A stretch of DNA of 64,000 bases, from positions 5,528,536 through 5,592,535 of the forward strand of contig NZ_CP083582.1 in NCBI RefSeq assembly GCF_020091585.1. The letters run 5' to 3'. Source of the DNA: Kovacikia minuta CCNUW1. GTDB lineage: Bacteria > Cyanobacteriota > Cyanobacteriia > Leptolyngbyales > Leptolyngbyaceae. The notes beneath the pieces were generated by a model that was given only the letters and a program-made list of their open reading frames with translations, made no database searches and was not told the origin of the DNA. The first letter of the stretch is position 1. Each line of letters opens with the position of its first letter. The translations under genes and the position numbers were made by a program. Positions 51,996 to 60,494 of the stretch are shown here, piece by piece.

Positions 51996-54317
51996 TTACT
52001 CCTCACCTGCTTCTGCCCTGTACAGTGCTTTCGCTTTTTGCTTATCCGCTTTTGCCCCCTTTTTGTCTTTGAGCTGAAGTCGGGCGTTACCCCGCAACTG
52101 GTAGGCTTCAGCTAGCTCAGGGTTGAGGCGTAGAGCCTGTTTGGCATCAGCGATCGCGCCTTTGTAGTCCCGCAGTTTGTACCGTACTTCACCTCGTCCC
52201 AGAAAAGCCCAGGCATTCTGTCGATCCAGACGCAGCGCCTGATTATAGTCCTGGAGGGCTGCTTTGTACGCGTGTGAATCCTGTCGGGCTTGTGCCCTTG
52301 TCAGGTAAGCGCCAGCATCATTGGGATTGGTTTTTAGCGTTTGATTGGCTGTTTCAACTTGCTGCTTCTGGGCTAAATCCCGCGCTTTGCGTGAATCGGC
52401 TGCTGCACCTTTCAGGTCACCTACAGCACGACGAGCCGCACTGCGTAAGCCATAGCCTCGGGGAGAATGGGGATCAAGTTGAATCACCTGATCAGCATCC
52501 GCGATCGCGCTCTGGTAATCCCGCAGCAGCATACTGCTCGCCCCCCGTTTGAGGTAGGCTTTGATGTCTTTGGGATTGGCTTTAATGGCTGCATCTGCCT
52601 CCCGTCGCTCCTGTTCATAAAGCGCTTTCGTTCCGCCTGTCGCGATCGTGATTGCCTGTTGCCAATAGCGAACCGGGACAATTGCTGCGCCTGCCCCCAC
52701 CATCCCTCCCAAAAGGCTGACGGAATAGAGAACCGAAAGCACAATCCTGGTTAACCATTTGGCATGGGATTCCTGATGCCGTTGCAGTAAATCCTTCGCT
52801 AAAGCGTAGCGTTGGGCAAAGGGAAGGGTTTCTAAACTCGATTGTTTTACAGTTTTGAAAATGGCAATCAGTAAGGAATCTTCGTCGCTTGCTTGCAATT
52901 GGGGATATTCTTTTCGCAATTGGGAATCAAGTTTGGCACTCCGGAAACCGGATGGAATGGTGATAGCAACCAGGATGGCGATCGGCAAAATAAACGGACT
53001 ACCCAACCCCAACAGCAACAGCACAACCACCGCAAATACCTTAAACAGCACATCGGTGTAGGGATGGCGAGAGAACCAGAGCAAGTTGGCAATCTTTCCA
53101 CCATCCAATGGAAAAATTGGCAGCAGGTTGAACAGGTTGAGGCTGATCAACATCCAGACCCCTTTCCATGCCCAGTCAGGAGCGCCACTGCGATCGGTCG
53201 TCATCGCCAGCCCGATTCCTAGAATTAGACCGGGAAGTGGACCTGCCAGCAATACCCAAACTTTTTCGGAAAGGGAAGCATCGTCTTTCCGCCCGGTCAC
53301 TGCTGCACCAAAAAAAGGCAGGAAAAACATGGAGGTGTCCTGGTAGCGAAACAGCTTCATTGCCAGGAAATGCCCCAGTTCATGCAAAAACAGTACCCCA
53401 ATCAACAGGATGAGGGTGTGAACATCAAACAAAGTTGAAAAGGAAGCCACAAACAATACCAGGCTGCCTAACAACACCCACAGCCCATATTTACGTTTAA
53501 CTCGCCCCTGCTCCGTCTGCTGCATGCGCCGAAACCCCATCAGCTCAATCTCTGGTGGAATGTCTGCTCGCAGGGCTGAATTTGTTTTGGCACGCTGTTG
53601 GCACTGTTTATAAAAGGCTGCTACCTTGGCTCTCCCATTTGATAATTTGAGGGTAAGCTGCAATGCCGATCGCCCATTCAGTTGAAAGCGATCTGTGCCG
53701 GAAATTGGAGTGATCTGACGGAACTTCAGCAAGCCATCCACATAGACCTGATAGTGTGCCTGTAATGCTTGAATAAACCCATCAGGGGATAGACCGCAGG
53801 GCACTCTGGCTGAAGTTAGGGACTGCAATTTATCAGAATGCGCTTGCCACTGGTCTTCAACATGCACTGTATAAGGATCTTGAAGGATAGTATTGGGAAT
53901 CTCTCCAAGAACGCTATACGCTTTACCATTCATTGTTAGCAGCAGTGTTCGATCTCTAAAGAAGGTCAAAAATTCAATATCAAACAGGTTGCTCGGCTCA
54001 AATACGTGGCGAGTCGTGACCTGGGCAAAGGTTTTCAATTCCCTGTGGGATAAAACAACTGCCCAGGTGTCTGGAATCTCAAAGCTGGATAGTTCCTTGA
54101 TTTGAAGGTAACAACAGACCTTAAATCCCAGTTGCTCTAACTGAACGATCGGTTGCTGAAACAATTCTTGAAAATAATTGGGAATCTCTTCGGCTGGCTT
54201 CCGCGCATACTTTGGATACTGGATGGAGTACTTCATCAACCGCTGAAAAACGATCAGGTAGCGAGCGATGAACAGCAGAGCATAAATGGCGATCGCAGAA
54301 ATAATCAGGCGTTCCAT
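51996..54317 (-). CDS. Site-2-protease-type (M50) metalloprotease with C-terminal TPR repeats
   Basis: 773 residues. One N-terminal membrane span (residues 3-22) precedes a ~250-residue soluble region. The M50 core has the zinc motif HELGH at 312-316 within a hydrophobic helix (LILLIGVLFLHELGHFLAMK), further spans, and the third ligand in NLLPIFPLDGGKI near residue 400. After another membrane helix near 545-565 the last ~190 residues are TPR repeats (AIADADQVIQLDPHSPRGYG, LQDYNQALRLDRQNAWAFLG). Such proteins cleave substrates inside the membrane. TPRs may recruit partners. It is followed upstream on the same strand by a NACHT NTPase and a caspase-like gene, at a distance of about 370 bp, so co-transcription is doubtful. 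Confidence 0.88.
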   Translation of the reverse strand: MERLIISAIAIYALLFIARYLIVFQRLMKYSIQYPKYARKPAEEIPNYFQELFQQPIVQLEQLGFKVCCYLQIKELSSFEIPDTWAVVLSHRELKTFAQVTTRHVFEPSNLFDIEFLTFFRDRTLLLTMNGKAYSVLGEIPNTILQDPYTVHVEDQWQAHSDKLQSLTSARVPCGLSPDGFIQALQAHYQVYVDGLLKFRQITPISGTDRFQLNGRSALQLTLKLSNGRAKVAAFYKQCQQRAKTNSALRADIPPEIELMGFRRMQQTEQGRVKRKYGLWVLLGSLVLFVASFSTLFDVHTLILLIGVLFLHELGHFLAMKLFRYQDTSMFFLPFFGAAVTGRKDDASLSEKVWVLLAGPLPGLILGIGLAMTTDRSGAPDWAWKGVWMLISLNLFNLLPIFPLDGGKIANLLWFSRHPYTDVLFKVFAVVVLLLLGLGSPFILPIAILVAITIPSGFRSAKLDSQLRKEYPQLQASDEDSLLIAIFKTVKQSSLETLPFAQRYALAKDLLQRHQESHAKWLTRIVLSVLYSVSLLGGMVGAGAAIVPVRYWQQAITIATGGTKALYEQERREADAAIKANPKDIKAYLKRGASSMLLRDYQSAIADADQVIQLDPHSPRGYGLRSAARRAVGDLKGAAADSRKARDLAQKQQVETANQTLKTNPNDAGAYLTRAQARQDSHAYKAALQDYNQALRLDRQNAWAFLGRGEVRYKLRDYKGAIADAKQALRLNPELAEAYQLRGNARLQLKDKKGAKADKQKAKALYRAEAGEE

Positions 54318-54690
54318 GAATAACCAGCCTTAGATTGAGGGCATTGGGCAACATTACGCAGTCAATGTGCCCCTAGTATTCCCAACTAGGCGGTTAACTA
54401 AAAAGGGAGAGTGGGATTAGGGTTTGAAGATGAAACGATGACCAATTCAGACCAATTTGAAGTGAAAATGCAGCAGATCGGGTAGGGGCGTTTGGCCAAA
54501 CGCCCTTACAGGATGTTGATGGGCCACGAAGACTATTTAAGAAGACTATTTAAATTGTTATCAACCACCTGAGGCTGGGGTGAAGGGCTGATAAGAGAGC
54601 GATGGTGAGCGGGCGCGAATGTGGGCATTTCATGCTCTCCCACCCGCTCACCATCCTTCCCTTCAGGACACTACCAATTCTCAATTCTCC
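54318..54690. other. Intergenic region with palindrome repeat E4, no gene seen
   Basis: E4 lies at about 54450-54561, with the intact palindrome GGGCGTTTGGCCAAACGCCC and a small tandem duplication GAAGACTATTTAA at 54528-54553. CCCACCCGCTCACCATCC at 54640-54657 resembles text at 58738-58760. No coding region. Confidence 0.6.
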
Positions 54691-56850
54691 CTAAATCTTC
54701 AACATCCGCTCCTCGATCGCTCCCCAGGTTTGCGGCGAAATTCTGACAGCAGCTTGCTTGCAACGGACAATTAACCAGTTGGCATAGAGATAGCGTTCCA
54801 GCCTGCGGAGTTCGTCATTAGAAAGGTTAATCCAGGTGGGGTCGAGTTTGAGGGTATGGAACCAGACCTGAAAGACGCGATTGTGGAATTCTTGAAACAC
54901 ACTGGCAGGTTGACGCAAATCGGGTGCCTGCTCCTTTAGAACTTCCAAACGGGCGAGGAGGACTTTGAAATTAATTTCCCGACAAATCGTGAGTTTTTCT
55001 AGTTCATCAATAATTGTTTGGGTGTAGGTATGGGAAATTGCCTGACCGATCGCCCGCGTGGAGGAGGGTTGAATCAGCGAGATCGCCAACGCGCGGGTGG
55101 GAATCGCTGACCGGGCAGGGGTATTGTCGGCATTTTGCATAAATCCGGGAATGCGCGTTTGGGCAAGCGTCCGAGTCAGTTCCAGGGTACGGGCAAGGGT
55201 GGGATTGAGAATCCGGGCAAGGTTGAGGGCGTAATCGTTAATGAGTGCCAGAAACAAAGCAGCGGTGCGACGGGCAGCGGGAGACAGTTGATCGGAAGCA
55301 CAATCGGTGATTTCGTCTGCCCAATTGAGCAAAGCCCGGAGTTTTGGTGTATTGATATAGGTTTTTGCCTGGGTTTCCATTGCCAGCAGCAGGGAATCGG
55401 CTCCCCCCCGCATTAGCCCAGCAACCAGCAAAAATACCTCCTGCCAGCGATCGTGGGTGAGGTGATCGGTCACCAATTTGCGCGTCAGGTGATGGTCGTC
55501 AATGTACTGAGCCGTCAGGTATTCCTGAAGCGTCAGGTGGGAGAAGGAAAACACATCCTGGGCACGTTCCACCAGGATGCCCTGTTGAATCGCGATCGCA
55601 TCCAGCACCGCTTCCCCATCCAGGTACTTGGGGGCATTCAGGTTCTCTGCCAGAAAGGTTCTGATCTGATCCACCACTTCCCGTTGGGAGAAGAACAACC
55701 GATTTGCCTCAAACCCCTTGTAGGCAACCTCAGACAGCAACACCTCCTCCAACTCCGTACTTAACCCCTGATAAATCTCATCCTGAAAGATCCGTTTCTC
55801 GGCTGCCCACTCTTCGAGCAACACTCGCAGCGCTTTACGGTAAAGCACACTACGATTTTGGGGAAAGTTTTGGGAACTGTGGTAGACCAGACACAGGAGC
55901 GTTAAGAGTAGGGGGGATTGGGCCAGTTCTTTTGCCGCTCGGTTTTCTTTTTTTTGCAATAAGTTCCAGCATTTCTGGGCGGTGTTTGCCTCCTGGTCAG
56001 CTTCAGAATAAAACCAGTTACGAATAAATTGCTCTATCTGTGCCTGGTTGAAGTCTGCCATGCCCACATCCGTAAAACGGCGAAAATTGTGGCGGTATGC
56101 CGCAACCCGACAGGAGGCAATAAAGCGGTTTTTGTCGTGTTGATCGACAAAGTTCTGGATTTGTTGAATTGCCGCATCCACATTCTTGCCGGGTACTTCA
56201 TCCAACCCATCCAACAAAATCAGGAGTTTACCCTGCTCCAACAGCTTTTCCGTCACCACATCCGGCGATGGAAACCCGCAGATGCGAAACTCCTGGGCGA
56301 TCGCTTTCTCAATCTCAATCTCAGCGGTGCTAAAACTTTTCAGTTCAATCAAAACCGGGATGCACTCATGCTCATATTTCCCCCCCACCCCCTTGAGCGC
56401 CTCCAACCCCATTTTGCGTAGAAAGGTGGACTTGCCGGCCCCCGGTCCCCCCAACACCATCAAAAATTGCTTCTCATTCGCAACCTTCAACCCATCCCGC
56501 TTCTGGGAATTCTTGGGTTGGAAGCTGCGATCGGGCTGCTGCCGAAAGGCTTTCTCCAGGTCTTCGATCGATTCAAAGCGGCTGATGCCCGTCCGGTCTA
56601 GGAATTGAACAGCAGTATAGACCGATTCCAGGGGAACAGGCTCCCGCATCCCCAGCACCTTCAAAATTCCGTGACGGGCAGCATAGTTCTGAACGTACTG
56701 CTCCGATGCCCTTGCAATCAGTTGTTCCGGGTCCTCATCTTTCTCTTTGATCCAACCAAAAAACTTGCCCCCACCATCGCAGACGACACGACTAAAAATC
56801 GATGCCAATGTTAGCGTTGCGGCTGGAATCAGGATGCGCTCAATGAACAT
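54691..56850 (-). CDS. NACHT-domain STAND NTPase
   Basis: 719 residues from ATG 56850; a TTG at 56901 is a weaker start. Residues 1-30 contain a hydrophobic helix (ILIPAATLTLASIFSRVV). The NACHT module starts near residue 125 with Walker A LMVLGGPGAGKSTFLRKMG (about 131-145), Walker B KLLILLDGLDEVPGKN (about 207-222), then the winged-helix/HETHS-like region with AKELAQSPLLLTLLCLVY and VFSFSHLTLQEYLTAQYI. The C-terminal ~200 residues are helical with no recognised repeat and are probably the sensor. NACHT proteins are signal-dependent switches, and several bacterial ones protect against phage. A caspase-like protease gene lies 220 bp upstream on the same strand. Confidence 0.88.
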   Translation of the reverse strand: MFIERILIPAATLTLASIFSRVVCDGGGKFFGWIKEKDEDPEQLIARASEQYVQNYAARHGILKVLGMREPVPLESVYTAVQFLDRTGISRFESIEDLEKAFRQQPDRSFQPKNSQKRDGLKVANEKQFLMVLGGPGAGKSTFLRKMGLEALKGVGGKYEHECIPVLIELKSFSTAEIEIEKAIAQEFRICGFPSPDVVTEKLLEQGKLLILLDGLDEVPGKNVDAAIQQIQNFVDQHDKNRFIASCRVAAYRHNFRRFTDVGMADFNQAQIEQFIRNWFYSEADQEANTAQKCWNLLQKKENRAAKELAQSPLLLTLLCLVYHSSQNFPQNRSVLYRKALRVLLEEWAAEKRIFQDEIYQGLSTELEEVLLSEVAYKGFEANRLFFSQREVVDQIRTFLAENLNAPKYLDGEAVLDAIAIQQGILVERAQDVFSFSHLTLQEYLTAQYIDDHHLTRKLVTDHLTHDRWQEVFLLVAGLMRGGADSLLLAMETQAKTYINTPKLRALLNWADEITDCASDQLSPAARRTAALFLALINDYALNLARILNPTLARTLELTRTLAQTRIPGFMQNADNTPARSAIPTRALAISLIQPSSTRAIGQAISHTYTQTIIDELEKLTICREINFKVLLARLEVLKEQAPDLRQPASVFQEFHNRVFQVWFHTLKLDPTWINLSNDELRRLERYLYANWLIVRCKQAAVRISPQTWGAIEERMLKI

Positions 56851-57069
56851 GGGGGAGGGAAAAAAAGGGATAAGGAATGGGAAAAGATTGGAAAGCCTCA
56901 ACTTGAGAGCTTTAATCTTTTATTCTCCACTCTTTTCAACATTAGTCACACGATCGAAATTGCCCACCCTTTTTCGGGTGAGTTATAAAATTCAAAAGCT
57001 AGAAGCCAGAATCCAAATCGGCTTTCTCCTTCTGGCTCCTAGCTCCTAGCTCCTAACCCCTATTTCCTT

Positions 57070-58494
57070 TTACTGCTCATTCGTCACCCTACTCTTAGCC
57101 TGGCGAATATAGCTGCCCCTGGATGCCAAACACTCCGCCATCAGCTTAGAATTGCCAATTTTACTTTCTGCCCACTGCCAGATCCCTTCACTGTCTTCAA
57201 ATTCAGTGTTGGTTGAATTAACTTGCAAAACATTGAGTGTCGCATCAAGGTAAATCTGGTCGTTATGAAAAGACAGGCTACTCACAATCTCCTGCTGATA
57301 CCCAGCGGACGAGGCAGGAGGCGTGTTAATAATTCTGATGCAGAACCGACCTTGATTGCTTCCGATTTCCCGACCCGATGTATCAAAGTAAGCATTTTTA
57401 GCCTGATATTTACCCGGTCGGGGTGCCTTCCCATAAATTGCCGCTGCCGCATTCTGTTTCGATGCATCAGGTTGATTTGGCGACCCAGCAGCTGCGGGTT
57501 TAGCACCCTGACGATTTGAATTAGGATTCCCTACTTTTGGCGCAGGGGAAGGTTTGACCGTATTTGCCTTAGACCGATCGACCCTGGGCGAGGATGAAAC
57601 CTTTGAATGATTGAGCGAAGCCGCCGCAGGTTTAGAAGAAACCGAAGATGGCACTGACTGTTGATACCAGCTGTATCCCACACCCCCAGTGATCAATACC
57701 AAAATGCCAACCGCCAGTTCTACAAACGGGATTTTTTGATGAGGGGTTGTGGATTGGGGAATGGGGATGGTTTCCAGGGCGATCGCAGGATCGACACTTA
57801 TACGGGGAACTTGAGCAGGTTTACCGTACTGGCGGTTGAGTTGGGGAACACGCTTGCACAAATATCGGTACAGGTGCCCCAATGTTGCACTCTTATTCCG
57901 ATTTTGAGTCCGCAACTTTTCTAGTAGCGCGTAGGTAAAAGAACTGTGCTGTAAAGCTTCAATTTCATAGGACGTTTCACCAAAACCGGACGAGAAAATC
58001 GTAGTTACTCCCTGGGGATCGGTTCCAAAGCCCTGCCCAAACTTTTGTTCCTCAGTATGGCAAGCATCCAGCACCAGAACAATATTGGTTGCCCCGCTCC
58101 GTTTCAAGCATTCTGCAATGTAGTCGATTTGAAGTGCGGTTTCCTCCACAATCTCCGGGTCGCCATCGCAGGGCATCAAATAATCCCAGTTCGCGTACTG
58201 CAACCCATGCCCGCTAAAGAAAAACCAAAGTGAATCCTCCGGCTTGAGGAAAGGCTCGGCAAATCGTACCTCTAGAAACTGCCGCAGATGAGAGACAGTT
58301 GGTTGGGTTGGAATCGTAATTCCTGCATCCAGGACAACGGCTGGGGAATCATCTGAAAAATAATAAACCTGGTCGAACTTAGCATCTTGAACCAGGAAAT
58401 CTCGGATTAACTTTGCATCCTGTTGTGCATATTGCAGAGATTGCAGCCGTTTATATTGACTAATTCCTATTGTGATTGCCCAGTTGCTTGCCAT
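57070..58494 (-). CDS. Membrane-anchored caspase-like protease (peptidase C14, metacaspase type)
   Basis: 474 residues. The p20-like caspase domain spans about 1-235: WAITIGISQYKRLQSLQYAQ, the catalytic His96 in LWFFFSGHGLQYANWDYLMP and the catalytic Cys145 in NIVLVLDACHTEEQKFG. The dyad is intact. A transmembrane helix follows at 258-276 (VELAVGILVLITGGVGYSW). A Ser/Pro/Ala-rich linker then leads to a ~115-residue C-terminal domain (GRFCIRIINTPPASSAGYQQ, FEDSEGIWQWAESKIG) on the far side of the membrane. Prokaryotic caspase homologs cleave after basic or acidic residues and have been linked to programmed death and to defence. Its target is unknown. It is the first gene of a pair with the NACHT NTPase. 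Confidence 0.88.
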   Translation of the reverse strand: MASNWAITIGISQYKRLQSLQYAQQDAKLIRDFLVQDAKFDQVYYFSDDSPAVVLDAGITIPTQPTVSHLRQFLEVRFAEPFLKPEDSLWFFFSGHGLQYANWDYLMPCDGDPEIVEETALQIDYIAECLKRSGATNIVLVLDACHTEEQKFGQGFGTDPQGVTTIFSSGFGETSYEIEALQHSSFTYALLEKLRTQNRNKSATLGHLYRYLCKRVPQLNRQYGKPAQVPRISVDPAIALETIPIPQSTTPHQKIPFVELAVGILVLITGGVGYSWYQQSVPSSVSSKPAAASLNHSKVSSSPRVDRSKANTVKPSPAPKVGNPNSNRQGAKPAAAGSPNQPDASKQNAAAAIYGKAPRPGKYQAKNAYFDTSGREIGSNQGRFCIRIINTPPASSAGYQQEIVSSLSFHNDQIYLDATLNVLQVNSTNTEFEDSEGIWQWAESKIGNSKLMAECLASRGSYIRQAKSRVTNEQ

Positions 58495-58860
58495 CTAAAT
58501 TCAATTCCATCTATAACTAGCCGTTTAATAGACAACCGTATTTCCACGCAGGCAATTGGGAGCGCGCAGCCTTCCTCTCAATCGAAACATTGATCTCCCT
58601 AGCAGCAATTTTCAGGCTTACCTGCAAAAATCCGGATAGATCCGGTTAGTTAATCGGGGGTAGATCTCAAATTTAGGGTGGTATCCGTAGAGACGTTCCC
58701 GCAAAACATCTCCATGCATATAACGTTTCGCATTCTCCCACCCTCTCATCCTCCTTCCCTTCAGGGCACTACCAACCAGGCATCTGAAGGCATCTGTTGC
58801 TCCCAATCAGGGAATGGGGATAACTGAACATATCCTCCCTTGAAAACTTTGGATGCATTG
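58495..58860. other. Divergent spacer between the caspase-like gene and radC, no gene seen
   Basis: 366 bp with no supported frame. Short G+C-rich hairpins (CCGGATAGATCCGG at 58632-58645) and CCACCCTCTCATCCTCC-type text at 58737-58760 are present; the latter resembles 54638-54665. Promoters for both divergent genes should lie here. Confidence 0.45.
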
Positions 58861-59592
58861 ATGACTTATAGCCTCAAGGTTGCCGATATGCCGGTGGGTG
58901 AACGCCCACGCGAAAGATTAATCAGCTTTGGGCCCAAAACGCTTGCGACTGCTGAACTCATCGCCATTTTGCTGGGTACGGGGCAGGGCGCGGGAGGACT
59001 GTCTGCGGTGGGGTTAGGGCAATACCTTTTGCAAGAGTTGGGGAAACATCAACGGGACCCACTTTCCGTTTTGCGAGAAACCAGCGTACCGGAACTGATC
59101 AAAATTCCGGGAATTGGTCCAGCAAAGGCAACAACCATTCTGGCGGCGATCGAATTAGGAAAGCGTGTATTTCAATCCCGTCCCAACGATCGCACCATTA
59201 TTGACGACCCAGCCGTTGCCGCCGCCGCCCTGAGTCAGGATTTGATGTGGCAAAACCAGGAGCGATTTGCCGTGTTGCTGCTGGATGTGAAACACCGATT
59301 ATTAGGAACCCAGGTAATTACGATCGGTACCGCCACCGAAACGCTCGCCCATCCCCGCGACATCTTTCGCGAAGTTTTGCGGCAGGGTGCCACCCGCATT
59401 ATTGTGGCGCACAACCACCCCTCAGGCAGCGTAGAACCCAGCAACGAAGACATTAACCTGACCCGTCAGCTCCTGGCAGGTGCCAACTTTCTGGGCATTC
59501 CCCTGCTGGATCATCTGATTTTAGGCAATGGTGACTTTCTTAGCCTGCGCCAAACCACTGCCCTGTGGAATGAGTGCCCTCAAGAAGAATAG
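58861..59592 (+). CDS. radC: RadC family JAB-domain protein
   Basis: 243 residues from ATG 58861; an upstream TTG in frame adds only unconserved residues. An N-terminal helix-hairpin-helix region ([20 protein letters not shown], about residues 78-98) and the family opening ([20 protein letters not shown]) precede the JAB/MPN metal site [14 protein letters not shown] (about 180-195) with ASP-containing strand [14 protein letters not shown]. The old assignment to DNA repair is doubtful; the JAB fold suggests a metal-dependent isopeptidase or nuclease. In many genomes it lies near mobile or defence genes. Here it is divergent from the caspase-NACHT pair. Confidence 0.9.
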   Translation: MTYSLKVADMPVGERPRERLISFGPKTLATAELIAILLGTGQGAGGLSAVGLGQYLLQELGKHQRDPLSVLRETSVPELIKIPGIGPAKATTILAAIELGKRVFQSRPNDRTIIDDPAVAAAALSQDLMWQNQERFAVLLLDVKHRLLGTQVITIGTATETLAHPRDIFREVLRQGATRIIVAHNHPSGSVEPSNEDINLTRQLLAGANFLGIPLLDHLILGNGDFLSLRQTTALWNECPQEE

Positions 59593-59603
59593 AATCCAGA
59601 ATC

Positions 59604-59695
59604 TAGAACGCCGGTACAGAAACCGGGTTTCTGCTGTGAGATGCTCAAGTTTCGTTGCATATCCTCACCAGAAACCCGGTTTCTCGAAATACTGT
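59604..59695. repeat. AGAAACCGGGTTTCT-type repeat, copy G4
   Basis: The unit CTAGAACGCCGGTACAGAAA to TTCTCGAAATACTGT is about 95% alike by eye, in inverted orientation, to copy G5 at 63806-63899. Both ends hold the palindrome AGAAACCGGGTTTCT. It lies just after the radC stop and could act as a transcript end. Confidence 0.75.
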
Positions 59696-59816
59696 CGATG
59701 CTCCAGGAGCCAGAGTCCAGGAGCCAGAATGGCTAGCAATTGGATCTGGGGACTGGAAAAAGGGCTTTCTCCGCCTTCTCCCTCACCTTCTGCCCTCTGC
59801 CTTTTTCTAACCAGGG

Positions 59817-60431
59817 CTAATCCATCTGTTTCATCCGTTTCCTATGCGTTGCTTGAGCTTTCGGACTTTGGATCGGGGCAGAATTCTTTTTGGCAAGTGG
59901 TTTTGGAATCGGTTGGCTTCTGCTTAAGAAGCGTTGCACAGATTTGCCGATCGCCAGATTAACCATTACAAGAATCAGCGAACCGCGAACCAGTAATTCA
60001 AACAGTACTTTCGTCGCCAAGTCTGAATAGCTGGAATAGCCATAGGAGTAGGATGCCGCCAATCCCTTCCAGCCGTAGTAAGGTGGGGGAGGAATCTGCT
60101 GCCCAAACAAAATGAAGCGATAGATAACCTGAAGATATTCACTTCGGAGCAGGAGGGCGATCGTCAGCACAGTGAGAACGATGATCCCCAACCACTTACC
60201 GTATTGCTTACGTTTCTGTAGCCCCCAAAACGTAAGTACTAGCATGAGCAAAAAAGTGTTTGCAGATAAAATCTCGATCGCCCCTTGCGGTGACCAGCAA
60301 ACGGTAGCCGTCATTGGCAAAAAACATTCAAATAAATGCAGAATCGTTAAACCGATCCCAGGAATTAGCGTGAATAACACCAAAATTTGTGTTATCCACA
60401 CACTTAAGGGACGTTTGACTTCACCATTCAT
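59817..60431 (-). CDS. Hypothetical four-span membrane protein
   Basis: 204 residues from ATG 60431; a TTG at 60440 is an alternative. Four hydrophobic segments are visible, around VWITQILVLFTLIPGIGLTI, LSANTFLLMLVLTFWGL, WLGIIVLTVLTIALLL and LFELLVRGSLILVMVNLAIG. A polar loop with PPPPYYGWKGL lies between the third and fourth. The C terminus is strongly basic (SRSQPIPKPLAKKN, THRKRMKQ) and probably cytoplasmic. I know no function for it. It is divergent from the helicase gene, with about 60 bp between the starts. Confidence 0.7.
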   Translation of the reverse strand: MNGEVKRPLSVWITQILVLFTLIPGIGLTILHLFECFLPMTATVCWSPQGAIEILSANTFLLMLVLTFWGLQKRKQYGKWLGIIVLTVLTIALLLRSEYLQVIYRFILFGQQIPPPPYYGWKGLAASYSYGYSSYSDLATKVLFELLVRGSLILVMVNLAIGKSVQRFLSRSQPIPKPLAKKNSAPIQSPKAQATHRKRMKQMD

Positions 60432-60494
60432 CGCTCTCAAACCCGGTTGCTTGCTACGTCATCTTCTTCCTACGCACCAGGAGAACCCCCATCC

